From Porphyromonadaceae bacterium UBA2751 (GTDB lineage: Bacteria; Bacteroidota; Bacteroidia; Bacteroidales; Muribaculaceae), in the NCBI GenBank assembly GCA_002353285.1, contig DEJJ01000029.1:16734-80733 (forward strand): a DNA stretch of 64,000 nt, given 5' to 3'. A model generated the notes under the pieces. That model searched no databases. It saw nothing but the letters and a program-made list of their open reading frames with translations, and was not told where the DNA came from. A program made the translations under genes and the position numbers. Shown here piece by piece: positions 17,162-26,156 of this stretch (position 1 is the first letter of the stretch; each line of letters begins with the position of its first letter).

Positions 17162-19720
17162 ATGACACGATTTCTTCACACCTTCTTACTGCTGTCACTG
17201 CTTGCTATCGCTGGCAGCTTTGGCGCTACGGCACAAGCTCCCGATGGCTACACCACCATCAAGGGCATCGTGCTCGACTCTATAACCGGCGAGGGCATGC
17301 CCTATGCGCAAATTTTTCTCACTGGGTCGCAAACAGGGGCCCTCACCAATGAAAATGGTGGGTTCACAATCATCACTGGCGTTAAATTCAATTCACTCAG
17401 GGTCAACGTAGTGGGCTACCAGTCGCAAGAAATCAAGGTGCCTATGGGCAAGCACACCGACCTCACCATCAAGATGGTGCCCACATCGGTCATGCTCAAT
17501 GAGGTCATTGTGCGCAAGACGGCCAAATATGTCAAGAAGGGGAATCCTGCAGTGGCGTTTGTAGAGAAACTCAGGGCACGGCGCAACATGTACAACCCCA
17601 AGGACCACGACTACTACAATTACGAGAAGTACGAGAAAGTATCTTTCGGGCTCAACAATTTCAACCCCTACAGCAACAAAAACCTTATCGCGCAGAATTT
17701 CAAGTTCTTAAAGGACTACGTCGACACCAGCGACATCACTGGCAAGATGGTGCTGCCGCTTTCTATTCAGGAGAAGGTGTCGATTGAGCACTTCCGCAAG
17801 TCGCCTTCAACTCATCGCGAGGTAGTTATGGCAACCAACCATGCCGGAATCGACGACCAGCACGACACCGAGAGCATCAAGCGATTCATCGACGACGTCT
17901 TCCGCGAAATGGACATCTTCAGCAACGATATCACGTTCATGCAAAACCGCTTCGTGAGTCCGCTATCGAGTATCGGCACCGACTTCTACAAATATTATCT
18001 CGACACCGTCATGGTCGATGGGGTGCAGCATTACGAGCTTACCTTCACACCTTTCACCACCGAGACTTTCGGCTTCCTGGGGCGACTGTATGTGCCTGCC
18101 AACGACACCACGCTCTTCATCTCTAAAATCAGGATGAATGTGCCGCACAAGATCAACCTCAACTATGTCAACCAAGTATATCTTGAGCAGGACTATATCA
18201 AGGCCCCCGATGGATCACGGCTCAAGGTGCGCGACGACCTTATGGTTGAGTTTAAAATAGCTCCTAAAACTCCCGAGTTTTACGCTCGCCGACAGACTTT
18301 CTATGACGGGCACAATTTCAAGCAGCCCAAGGATTTGACGGTCTTCAACAACACCAGCGAGGTAATAATGAGCAACGACATCAAGCAAGACGATAATTAC
18401 TGGCTCGCTCACAGGCCCGAGGTTGCTACTAAAAACGAGAACACCGTCAAGGACATGCTCAACAGGCTCAGGAAGTCAAAACTCTTCTACTGGTGCGAGA
18501 AGGTGGTCACCACTCTTGTCAACGGCTACATCGCAACCAGCAGCAACTCGCGCAAGAGCAAGTTCGACATCGGCCCCATGAACACAACAATCAGCGGCAA
18601 CTCGCTCGAGGGAGCAAGGTTCCGACTGGGAGGCATGACAACGGCCAATCTCAACCCACACTGGTTCACCAAGTTCTACCTTGCCTATGGCACCCGCGAT
18701 AAGCGATTCAAGTACATGGGCCAAATCGAGTACTCGTTTGTAGGCAAGAAGTATCACCCTAACGAGTTCCCGGTCAACTCCATCCGCGTCATGCACCGAT
18801 ACGATGTCGACAAAATCGGGCAGCACTATCTTTACACTAACCCCGACAATGTGTTCCTCGCCCTACGACGACAGAAGGACGACAAGATAATTTACTTGCG
18901 GGAAACGAGGCTTGAGTACAAGCTCGAGACGCAAGCGGGATTCTCTATCACTGCAGCCATCATGCATCAACGGCACGAGGCTTCAAGGTTCCTTCCGTTT
19001 GCCGATGCCAATGGCAACGCATTTGGTCATTACAATTCAGCAGGTTTTAATGTCACCTTGCGCTATGCCCCAGGCGAGAAGTTCTACCAAACACGCTCTT
19101 TCCGCATCCCCATCAACCAGGACGCTCCAGTATTCACACTCTCCCACACATTCATGCCACGTGGATTCTTGGGAAGCGACTACACAATCAACAAGACCGA
19201 AGCAGGCATTCAAAAGCGATTCTGGTTCTCAGCTTTCGGCTACACCGACATAATCCTGCGAGCTGGCAAGATTTGGAGCAAGGTGCCCTACCCCGAGCTA
19301 CTGCTGCCTAATGCCAATCTCTCGTTCACCATCCAGCCCGAGTCGTTCTCGCTCATGAACGCAATGGAGTTTGTCAACGATCAATACCTATCGTGGGATG
19401 TCACCTACTGGATTAACGGCGCAATTCTCAACCGAATACCGCTCATCAAGAAGCTAAAAATGCGAGAAGTACTGTCATTCCGTGGACTCTGGGGCAAACT
19501 CACCGACAAGAACAACCCTGCTCTCAACCCTGAGCTCATGCAGTTCCCCGAGGGACCACTATGTCAGGCCATGGGCAAGCGCCCCTACATGGAAGTCGGC
19601 GTGGGACTCGACAACATCCTCACCATCCTGCGAGTCGACTACATTTGGCGGCTCAACTATCGCGACAACCCTGGCATCAACCGCAGTGGCGTGCGCATCC
19701 AGATGCACTTCACATTCTAA
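17162..19720 (+). CDS. DUF5686 family outer-membrane protein with N-terminal carboxypeptidase-regulatory-like domain
   Basis: 852 residues from ATG 17162. Signal peptide ending near FGATAQA. Then a CarboxypepD_reg-like beta-sandwich (about 33-115: IKGIVLDSITGEGMPYAQIFL, VVGYQSQEIKV, LNEVIVRK). The long remainder matches DUF5686: NPAVAFVEKLRARRNMYNP, the DYYNYEKYEKVSFGL segment, and a C-terminal barrel ending in an aromatic residue (MHFTF). Widespread in Bacteroidetes, outer membrane, function unknown. Stands alone; gaps of about 70 and 100 bases on each side. Confidence 0.9.
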   Translation: MTRFLHTFLLLSLLAIAGSFGATAQAPDGYTTIKGIVLDSITGEGMPYAQIFLTGSQTGALTNENGGFTIITGVKFNSLRVNVVGYQSQEIKVPMGKHTDLTIKMVPTSVMLNEVIVRKTAKYVKKGNPAVAFVEKLRARRNMYNPKDHDYYNYEKYEKVSFGLNNFNPYSNKNLIAQNFKFLKDYVDTSDITGKMVLPLSIQEKVSIEHFRKSPSTHREVVMATNHAGIDDQHDTESIKRFIDDVFREMDIFSNDITFMQNRFVSPLSSIGTDFYKYYLDTVMVDGVQHYELTFTPFTTETFGFLGRLYVPANDTTLFISKIRMNVPHKINLNYVNQVYLEQDYIKAPDGSRLKVRDDLMVEFKIAPKTPEFYARRQTFYDGHNFKQPKDLTVFNNTSEVIMSNDIKQDDNYWLAHRPEVATKNENTVKDMLNRLRKSKLFYWCEKVVTTLVNGYIATSSNSRKSKFDIGPMNTTISGNSLEGARFRLGGMTTANLNPHWFTKFYLAYGTRDKRFKYMGQIEYSFVGKKYHPNEFPVNSIRVMHRYDVDKIGQHYLYTNPDNVFLALRRQKDDKIIYLRETRLEYKLETQAGFSITAAIMHQRHEASRFLPFADANGNAFGHYNSAGFNVTLRYAPGEKFYQTRSFRIPINQDAPVFTLSHTFMPRGFLGSDYTINKTEAGIQKRFWFSAFGYTDIILRAGKIWSKVPYPELLLPNANLSFTIQPESFSLMNAMEFVNDQYLSWDVTYWINGAILNRIPLIKKLKMREVLSFRGLWGKLTDKNNPALNPELMQFPEGPLCQAMGKRPYMEVGVGLDNILTILRVDYIWRLNYRDNPGINRSGVRIQMHFTF

Positions 19721-19772
19721 ACCATGAACTAAAAAACTCACAACTCATAACTAACAACTCGAAACAATTTAC

Positions 19773-19780
19773 TAACTTTG
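19773..19780 (+). promoter_or_regulatory. -7 box for the M13 peptidase gene
   Basis: TAACTTTG matches TAnnTTTG, 41 bases before the ATG at 19822. Confidence 0.55.
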
Positions 19781-19821
19781 CAACAGGAAATACACATATA
19801 ATTATATAAACTAACAAAACG

Positions 19822-21846
19822 ATGAAAACCAAGAAACTACTATTATTATCACTAGTGATGACAGCTATGACAATGAGTGCTGGAAATCTCAACAAAGGGG
19901 TTGATCGCAACAACCTCGACCCGAGCACTAAGCCTGGCGAGAACTTCTATCAGTATGCTTGTGGTGGATGGATGAAAGCCAATCCTCTCGACCCTCAGTA
20001 TGCGAGGTTTGGCACATTTGACGGACTTGCCGAGAACAACCGCGAGCAGCTCAAGGACCTCATCCTCAACTTGGGCACCAACAATCCCAAAGGCAGCCTG
20101 GCACAAAAGGTTAGCGACCTGTATCTTCAGGGTATGGACAGCACATTGCGAAACCAGCAAGGCACACGTCCAGTGGAGATGATGCTTGCACAAATCTATC
20201 AGATGCCTCGTAATAGTTTCGAGGCAATGATGGCCGACTTCCACACTGGCATTGCAGCCCCATTCTTCGACAGCGGCGTGATGGCCGACCTCATGAACAG
20301 CGACCAAAACTTGCTATACCTCACCGCTGGTGGACTGGGAATGGGCGACCGTGACTATTATCTCGAGAACGACGAGAACACCACCAAGGTGCGCAATGCT
20401 TATCTTAACTATATCGAGAAACTTTTCACTCTCTCGGGCCGCAAGGCTAAGGACGCTAAGAAAATTGCTAAAAACATCTTGAGCATTGAAACCGAACTTG
20501 CCAAGGTGGCTATGACACGCGAGGAGAGCCGCGACTACAGCAAGCAGTATAACCTGCGCACAATCGCACAGCTCAAGGCCGACTATCCTAATTTTGACTG
20601 GGATGCCTATTTCAACCTGCTTCTTCCTGCTTCAACTAAGCTCGAAAAGGTGTGCGTGATGCACCTCAACTCTATGGCTAAGTTCAACGAGATGATGGCT
20701 ACTCTCAAGATTGAGCAAATTCGTGACTACCTGGCTTTCAAATATCTTGACGCAGCTTCTAACTACCTCACCGATGAATATGAGCAGGCCAACTTCGACA
20801 TGTACAGCCGTGCCATGAGCGGCAAGACCGTGATGCAACCTCGATGGAAACGCTCGCTCAACGTGCCTAATGCCGTGCTGGGCGAGGCTGTAGGTGAACT
20901 CTATGTGAAGAAGTATTTCCCCGAGGAGTCGAAACAGAAGATGATTAAACTCATCAACAATCTGCGCATGGCTCTGGGCGAGCACATTCAAGGTCTCACT
21001 TGGATGAGCCCCAAGACTAAAGTCAACGCGCTTGTCAAGCTCAACAGCTTCACCGTCAAGGTGGGATATCCCGACCAGTGGCGCGACTACAGCGGCATCT
21101 CTATCGACCGCAATGCCTACTACTGGGAGAACGTAAAGAACGCTCGCCGCTTTGAGGCCGAGTATCAGCTCTCACAACTCAACAAGCCAGTCGACAAGGA
21201 TAAATGGCAGATGACACCACAAACCGTTAACGCCTACTACGACCCATCTACCAACGAGATCTGCTTCCCAGCAGGCATCCTGCAGAAGCCTTACTTCGAT
21301 CCCGATGCCGATGATGCCAGCAACTACGGCGCAATTGGCGTGGTAATCGGTCACGAGATGACTCACGGCTTCGACGACCAGGGCCGCAACTTCGACCACC
21401 ACGGCAACATGATTGACTGGTGGACTGCCGAGGACGCTGCCAAATTCCAGCAGCTGGCCGACAAACTGGGTGCTCAATATAGTGCCGAGATCGTAGCCGA
21501 CGACGTGCACGCCAACGGCACGTTCACTATGGGTGAGAACATCGCCGACCACGGTGGACTGCGAGTAGCCTACAGCGCTTTCAAGAAGACTGAGCAAGGA
21601 GCAAGCGACAAGACAATCGACGGCTTCACTCCCGACCAGCGTTTCTTCCTCAGCTACGCCAACGTGTGGGCAGCCAACATTACCAAGGAGGAAATACTGC
21701 GACGCACCAAGACCGACCCACACTCACTCGGCATCAACCGCGTGAACGTGGCAATTCGCAACCTGGAGCCATTCTTCAAGGCCTTCGACATCAAGCCTGG
21801 CGAGAAGATGTGGCGCGACCCAGCCGACCGCGTTACCATCTGGTAA
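19822..21846 (+). CDS. M13 family zinc metallopeptidase (neprilysin/PepO type)
   Basis: 674 residues with an N-terminal signal peptide, so periplasmic or exported. The N-terminal lid domain starts DPSTKPGENFYQYACGGWM. The catalytic zinc motif HEMTH is at residues 511-515, and ENIAD at 572-576 supplies the third ligand and a structural Asp. NAYYDPSTNEICFPAGILQ is the usual substrate-binding strand. C-terminal WRDPADRVTIW replaces the common CxxW ending and lacks its cysteine, as in many bacterial members. Cleaves oligopeptides. Monocistronic. Confidence 0.95.
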   Translation: MKTKKLLLLSLVMTAMTMSAGNLNKGVDRNNLDPSTKPGENFYQYACGGWMKANPLDPQYARFGTFDGLAENNREQLKDLILNLGTNNPKGSLAQKVSDLYLQGMDSTLRNQQGTRPVEMMLAQIYQMPRNSFEAMMADFHTGIAAPFFDSGVMADLMNSDQNLLYLTAGGLGMGDRDYYLENDENTTKVRNAYLNYIEKLFTLSGRKAKDAKKIAKNILSIETELAKVAMTREESRDYSKQYNLRTIAQLKADYPNFDWDAYFNLLLPASTKLEKVCVMHLNSMAKFNEMMATLKIEQIRDYLAFKYLDAASNYLTDEYEQANFDMYSRAMSGKTVMQPRWKRSLNVPNAVLGEAVGELYVKKYFPEESKQKMIKLINNLRMALGEHIQGLTWMSPKTKVNALVKLNSFTVKVGYPDQWRDYSGISIDRNAYYWENVKNARRFEAEYQLSQLNKPVDKDKWQMTPQTVNAYYDPSTNEICFPAGILQKPYFDPDADDASNYGAIGVVIGHEMTHGFDDQGRNFDHHGNMIDWWTAEDAAKFQQLADKLGAQYSAEIVADDVHANGTFTMGENIADHGGLRVAYSAFKKTEQGASDKTIDGFTPDQRFFLSYANVWAANITKEEILRRTKTDPHSLGINRVNVAIRNLEPFFKAFDIKPGEKMWRDPADRVTIW

Positions 21847-21870
21847 TTCGACACTAACTTTGTCACACAA

Positions 21871-21914
21871 CAACCGCTGGCAACGTGCTACAATGAGCAC
21901 ATCGCCAGCGGTTG
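21871..21914. terminator. GC-rich hairpin between converging genes
   Basis: Arms CAACCGCTGGC and GCCAGCGGTTG pair perfectly, with further pairing inside (GTGCT / AGCAC). No T tract on either side, so terminator function between the M13 gene and the converging luxR gene is inferred from position. Confidence 0.6.
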
Positions 21915-21970
21915 CTTGTCACATGCAGGCCGCATCGTCCCACAAAATGGCAATAAAAAACTGCCCCCGT

Positions 21971-22726
21971 TTATATTAGCCCCGAATTGGTGGCGAGCGT
22001 TAGAGCCTCGGTGATAGAGCGGGTGCCCAGGCGTTCAAACATCACTCGCTTGTAGGTTTTCACAGTGTCAATCGAGCGGTTCATCGTGTCGGCAATCTGC
22101 GCTACGGTGAGCCCTTGGGCCGAGAGAATGAGCACCTGTCTCTCCTGTGGCCGCAATTTGACAGTCTCCTTGGTTATCCATTGATGGCAATCAAGTGAGT
22201 ATTCCCAGTAGGACGGCGCTCCTTTCTTGCGTAGCTCAATGTGTCCGGGCTCGCTGTGCGACGAGAGCGACACCACGCACATCGAGAGCCACAGCCGGCC
22301 GTCGTCGGCGAGGGCAAATGGGGTCATCTTATGGTTGATGAGAAACCGTTTCTCGCCATCCTCGATGTGGAAATCATAGCTAATGAAATAGCCATTGCGC
22401 TCTTCCACAGGGATGCTATTGAATTTCTTGAAGCCCGCCGTGTTGATCTCAAGCAGCATGGCTTGCTCGGCTTCGGGCACATGCTCAAGGTAGAACTGAT
22501 AGCCCATCTTCTTCATCTGCTCGGCAGTGTGGCCACCCAGAAACAGCGGATTACTTGCCACATGCAGGAACTCGCGCTTAAAATAGTCAATCACATAGAT
22601 GCTCTGGTATGTGGCATTAGCCATCGCATCAACGGCACGCTTGAGCATCTCAATGTGGGCATAACGGTCACCACTGAGCTCACTCACGCTATTCTCTTCA
22701 AAAAAGAAATCCTCAATTCTTGCCAT
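21971..22726 (-). CDS. LuxR family (HTH_LuxR) transcriptional regulator
   Basis: 251 residues, soluble. The C-terminal LuxR-type HTH (about 190-251) reads LRPQERQVLILSAQGLTVAQIA, then SIDTVKTYKRVMFERLG. The N-terminal 170 residues look PAS-like (YVIDYFKREFLHVASNP, DFHIEDGEKRFLINHKM) and contain no autoinducer-binding or receiver signature. Divergent from a conserved operator/promoter block; its own -33 element abuts that palindrome, so autoregulation is likely. It is the best candidate to control the outer-membrane barrel gene at 26157, which has a second copy of the block. Confidence 0.87.
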   Translation of the reverse strand: MARIEDFFFEENSVSELSGDRYAHIEMLKRAVDAMANATYQSIYVIDYFKREFLHVASNPLFLGGHTAEQMKKMGYQFYLEHVPEAEQAMLLEINTAGFKKFNSIPVEERNGYFISYDFHIEDGEKRFLINHKMTPFALADDGRLWLSMCVVSLSSHSEPGHIELRKKGAPSYWEYSLDCHQWITKETVKLRPQERQVLILSAQGLTVAQIADTMNRSIDTVKTYKRVMFERLGTRSITEALTLATNSGLI

Positions 22727-22747
22727 AATATATTAGTTTTGTTATGG

Positions 22748-22777
22748 CAAAATTACAAAACATTCCCGATCATTCAA
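22748..22777 (-). promoter_or_regulatory. Promoter of the luxR-type gene
   Basis: Minus-strand TTG at 22775-22777, a 19-base spacer, and TAATTTTG (22748-22755). The -33 end lies 4 bases from the palindromic operator at 22781. Confidence 0.65.
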
Positions 22778-22780
22778 CCA

Positions 22781-22879
22781 TTTTCACACCCTAAAGTGTG
22801 AAATTTCAGTTTTTCAATTCTTACTGCAACATTTCACCCTTTAGTGTGCATCTAATTCAAAAAGACCTATCTAAATTTG
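22781..22879 (+). promoter_or_regulatory. Operator/promoter block, copy 1
   Basis: Palindrome TTTCACAC-N6-GTGTGAAA (22782-22803). A second, imperfect site TTTCACCCTTTAGTGTG (22832-22848) overlaps the expected -33 position. Then a -7 box TAAATTTG (22872-22879). The arrangement is repeated nearly base for base at 26029-26129. Here it leads only to a 12-codon stub (22908-22943), so it may be a relic or may serve the regulator gene at 23127. Confidence 0.75.
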
Positions 22880-22907
22880 CTTGTAGAATAATATAAATCC
22901 CTAGACT

Positions 22908-22943
22908 ATGCAAAAAGAAATTACCAAAGTTAATGAATTATAA
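22908..22943 (+). pseudogene. 11-residue stub at the position of an outer-membrane protein start
   Basis: ATG followed by QKEITKVNEL and a stop. It sits 28 bases after the -7 box of operator copy 1. In copy 2 the start of the 813-residue barrel gene sits 27 bases after the same box. It is either a decayed gene start left by a rearrangement or a short leader peptide. Confidence 0.4.
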
Positions 22944-22980
22944 ATCGTTTAAAAACAAGCGCAAGTAGTAGAATTTTGCT

Positions 22981-22988
22981 TAACTTTG
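22981..22988 (+). promoter_or_regulatory. -7 box upstream of the membrane-bound regulator
   Basis: TAACTTTG fits TAnnTTTG and leaves a leader of about 135 bases before the ATG at 23127. Confidence 0.45.
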
Positions 22989-23126
22989 CGAAAACATACG
23001 CCTTTTTCAATGAGATAATTCTTGTATATAATACATGCGGCTATGTCTTTCATGAGTTGCGCATGTTTACATGCCACATGTAAAGAAAAAGATTGAAATG
23101 TTGAATATCAATAAGAATTCAAAACA

Positions 23127-23825
23127 ATGAAGAAGCTTCCTTTCATCATATTCGTTTTTATAATGCTTTGTGCGTTATGTTCAAGCGTCTGCAACTATAA
23201 AATTGCCGAAAACAGGATAACACGAGATGTAAACAATGCACTAAAGCTTACTCTTGCCAAAATGCCTACTGATGTGGTCAATGCCGATACCATCAGCTGT
23301 TATCGTAGCCATATCACAATAGCCGAACTGAAAGACACCGCATGCATTGCCATGACATCCGTAAAAAGAGCTGGGCGCATAGAAACGAAGATGGTTGCAC
23401 AGGCTAATTGCGACTTTATTACCACACTGATGATTTCTGACCAGCGAGCATCTGGGACATTATTATTTGTCGGCATTCTATGGATGATATGCAGCATACT
23501 ATATATGCGCAGGTTTAAACCTGAAATGTTTGCTGGAGGACTTAATTATGGAGGCATTGTTTTTGCCAACGACAAATTTATTACTGCTAAGGGCGAACCA
23601 ATTCATTTCACTCCGATGCAGCATTCCCTTATGGAGATGTTTATGATGACTGAATCTCATTCACTGTCCAAACAAGAAATCTGCGACCGTCTGTGGCCCA
23701 AAAAGCCTGATGCCAGCGACACACTTTATACTCTTATAAAACGGGTAAAACCCATCTTGGAGTCCAATAGTAACTTGAAAATAGAGTCAGACAGGGGCAA
23801 AAGTTATACATTGAAACTCAAATAG
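23127..23825 (+). CDS. Membrane-anchored winged-helix transcriptional regulator (ToxR/CadC-like layout)
   Basis: 232 residues. A membrane segment at 4-22, a predicted periplasmic loop (about 25-110) with three cysteines (58, 73, 95), and a second membrane segment at about 110-127 (GTLLFVGILWMICSILYM). The C-terminal OmpR-type winged helix (140-231) has FTPMQHSLMEMF, SLSKQEICDRLWPKKPDASDTLYTLIKRV and a final RGKSYTL wing. The DNA-binding domain is cytoplasmic, so this is a one-component sensor spanning the membrane. About 100 bases upstream of an outer-membrane barrel gene whose promoter carries direct repeats; that gene is its likely target. Confidence 0.83.
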   Translation: MKKLPFIIFVFIMLCALCSSVCNYKIAENRITRDVNNALKLTLAKMPTDVVNADTISCYRSHITIAELKDTACIAMTSVKRAGRIETKMVAQANCDFITTLMISDQRASGTLLFVGILWMICSILYMRRFKPEMFAGGLNYGGIVFANDKFITAKGEPIHFTPMQHSLMEMFMMTESHSLSKQEICDRLWPKKPDASDTLYTLIKRVKPILESNSNLKIESDRGKSYTLKLK

Positions 23826-23832
23826 TTAGGTT

Positions 23833-23879
23833 AATGTCAGATAAATGTCAGACAAATGTCAGGTAATATATCTGACATT
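23833..23879 (+). promoter_or_regulatory. Direct-repeat operator and hairpin upstream of the barrel gene
   Basis: AATGTCAG occurs three times at 11-bp spacing (23833, 23844, 23855), i.e. on one face of the helix. An inverted copy CTGACATT follows at 23872-23879 and then T residues. The last direct and inverted copies can form an 8-bp hairpin that may also terminate the regulator gene. Ends 16 bases before the -7 box at 23895. Confidence 0.7.
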
Positions 23880-23894
23880 TTTTTTATTCCATAA

Positions 23895-23902
23895 TACCTT
23901 TG
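23895..23902 (+). promoter_or_regulatory. -7 box for the barrel gene at 23932
   Basis: TACCTTTG matches TAnnTTTG exactly, 24-30 bases before the two candidate ATG codons. Rules out an upstream start at 23845. Confidence 0.65.
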
Positions 23903-23931
23903 CATCGAAATTCAAAAAAAGTTCGATGCAT

Positions 23932-25983
23932 ATGAAACAATCATTATTTCTACTCATTTTCCTATGTATTTCTTCTTTCTCTGCCTTTGCTCAGAATGAA
24001 GACAGAACTGTTACTCTTGATGAAGTTATCGTCAATGCTCCCAAGGTAATCAGCAAGGCTGACGGCCTGATGATATTTCCTACAGCTGCCCAGAAGAATG
24101 CCTCCAACAACGGTTATGGTCTTCTGCTGAAACTCTCGTTGCCCAACCTCCGAATTGATGATGTAGCACATTCGATAACAGCAATAGATGGCAGAGGCAG
24201 TGTGCAACTTAGAATCAATGGAATCATCGTCGGCAAAGAGGAAATGTTGGCACTTAATCCAAAACTCATAAGCAAAATTGACTTCATTGACAATCCTGGT
24301 GTGCGTTATGGTGAAAATGTAGCCTATGTCATCAACATTATCACCAAGCGCAATGACTCGGGTTATACATTAGGTGCTGACATCACTCCCACCCTCACTT
24401 CCTTGCAAGGTGATGGCACGATATATGGAAAATGGAATCATAAGAAAAGCGAGTTTACTGTCTCCTACAATTATAGTGGTTATAAATTGAATGGCACGAG
24501 GGTAACTGAGTTGGCACAATATACCTTGAGTAATGGTAGCATCCATACTATAGAGCGTGATGATGTTGAGACTCTCAGAAAAGCGCATAGTCATGATGTG
24601 AAGCTTACCTACAATCTGGCAGATTCTACAGCCTTTGTCTTTCAAGCATCCTTGAGTGAGAGTCTAAATAAAACTCCTGGCAATTATTCAATTAAAGACA
24701 TTATTGATGGCACAAAGCGATATAATTCAACTAACAGAGAGAGCGGCAAATCCAATTCGCCTGTCCTCGATTTGTACTTCTTCCGCCAACTCACTCCGCG
24801 TCAATCAATCACAGCAAATGCTGTTGGCACTTACATCGCCACTAAGAGCAGCAATTACTACGATGAGGGAGCACCTTATCAATATGACGTGAGTGGCAAG
24901 ACCGTCTCTGCTTTATCTGAAATAATCTACGAAAATCGACTGAAACCCTTCACATTATCTGCCGGAGTAAACTATCGCTACAAATACACGAAAAATGATT
25001 ATACGGGCGATGCTTTCGCTCTGACTGAGTTGAAGCAGAATAATGTCTATGCGTTCAGCGAGATAAAAGGCTCGCTCAAGAATTTACGATATTCACTTGG
25101 TTTGGGAGCAAGCTACATCCATTACAATCAAAATGAGCACAACTACGACTTCTGGACTTTCCGCCCCAAGGCGACTCTGGCTTATAATATCATGAACGGG
25201 ATGCTGCTAAGCTATACTTTCGAGATGAAAGACCGTGCTTCACGCATTGCCATGGTCAGCGATGCAACAATTCAAACAAACAGCATGGAATATACCGTGG
25301 GCAACCCCAATCTCAAGCCTAGTCGAGACATTGAACATGCATTGCGCCTGTCGTTTAACAATGACCGCTGGAGTGCATTTGCCGAAGGATTCTACCGGCA
25401 TTGCAATAAACCCAACATGGCACTCTATGAGCGCACCAACGATGATAAGTTCATCTATACACAGATAAACCAGAAAGCTATTAACGTGTTAAATGTAATG
25501 GCATACGCTAGTTATTGGATTATACCCGAGAAGCTACAAGCTTATGTAAACGGAGGAATGATGCGTTGCTTCAACTATGGCTTTGAATATACGCATTGTT
25601 ACACATCGTGGTTCTATTCGGCTGGTGTCACAGCCTATCTCGGAAAATTCACTTTACTGGCTTATGCTAACAATGGCTTTCGCTTCTTAGAGGGCGAAAC
25701 TAAGGGATATAACGGAGCTAATACAATCTTGCAATGCTCCTACAACTATAAGGATTGGCAATTTTCACTCTCATGGTCAAATCCTTTCATCAATAACTAC
25801 AAGTCTTCCGAGAGCGAAATTCTAAATCGGAATCTGTACAAGCACTTTGTTCATAATAATAGAGATTTTGGCAATAGCGTGTCACTTAACATATCATGGC
25901 GATTAAGCCGAGGCCGAAAACATAAGTCGGCCGATAAAACGATCAATCTAAGAGATACCGACAATGGTATCATCACCCGATGA
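23932..25983 (+). CDS. Outer-membrane beta-barrel family protein (TonB-receptor-like, OMP_b-brl_3)
   Basis: 683 residues from ATG 23932; ATG 23926 adds two. Signal peptide MKQSLFLLIFLCISSFSAFA. A TonB-receptor-like plug (about 30-150): VTLDEVIVNAPKVISKADGL, IDGRGSVQLRINGI, then ISKIDFIDNPGVRYGENVAYVINI. A long barrel follows. It lacks the N-terminal CarboxypepD_reg domain of the neighbour at 26157. Whether it transports a ligand is unknown. Its stop lies just before the second operator block. Confidence 0.87.
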   Translation: MKQSLFLLIFLCISSFSAFAQNEDRTVTLDEVIVNAPKVISKADGLMIFPTAAQKNASNNGYGLLLKLSLPNLRIDDVAHSITAIDGRGSVQLRINGIIVGKEEMLALNPKLISKIDFIDNPGVRYGENVAYVINIITKRNDSGYTLGADITPTLTSLQGDGTIYGKWNHKKSEFTVSYNYSGYKLNGTRVTELAQYTLSNGSIHTIERDDVETLRKAHSHDVKLTYNLADSTAFVFQASLSESLNKTPGNYSIKDIIDGTKRYNSTNRESGKSNSPVLDLYFFRQLTPRQSITANAVGTYIATKSSNYYDEGAPYQYDVSGKTVSALSEIIYENRLKPFTLSAGVNYRYKYTKNDYTGDAFALTELKQNNVYAFSEIKGSLKNLRYSLGLGASYIHYNQNEHNYDFWTFRPKATLAYNIMNGMLLSYTFEMKDRASRIAMVSDATIQTNSMEYTVGNPNLKPSRDIEHALRLSFNNDRWSAFAEGFYRHCNKPNMALYERTNDDKFIYTQINQKAINVLNVMAYASYWIIPEKLQAYVNGGMMRCFNYGFEYTHCYTSWFYSAGVTAYLGKFTLLAYANNGFRFLEGETKGYNGANTILQCSYNYKDWQFSLSWSNPFINNYKSSESEILNRNLYKHFVHNNRDFGNSVSLNISWRLSRGRKHKSADKTINLRDTDNGIITR

Positions 25984-26028
25984 GGGGAAGCTATTAAAAG
26001 ATCATTGTTTGCCTTGTGGTATGGCTAA

Positions 26029-26129
26029 TTTTCACACCCTAAAGTGTGAAAATGCTTGTTGTTTGCTTTTGGTCTGCAACATTTCACCCTTTAGTGTGCG
26101 TCTAATTCAAAAAAAACTATCTAAATTTG
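26029..26129 (+). promoter_or_regulatory. Operator/promoter block, copy 2
   Basis: The same palindrome TTTCACAC-N6-GTGTGAAA (26030-26051), second site TTTCACCCTTTAGTGTG (26082-26098), the spacer TCTAATTCAAAAA and -7 box TAAATTTG (26122-26129) as at 22781-22879. The distances are conserved to within a base. Drives the barrel gene at 26157. Confidence 0.8.
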
Positions 26130-26156
26130 TACATAAATTTTATAAACCCGAAGGCT

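Noticed and set aside
21971..22726. Quorum-sensing LuxR receptor
   Set aside because: The N-terminal region shows PAS-like features and no autoinducer-binding signature; no LuxI-type gene nearby.
23845..23931. Upstream start for the barrel gene at 23845
   Set aside because: It would lie inside the direct-repeat operator and before the -7 box; the signal peptide begins at 23932.
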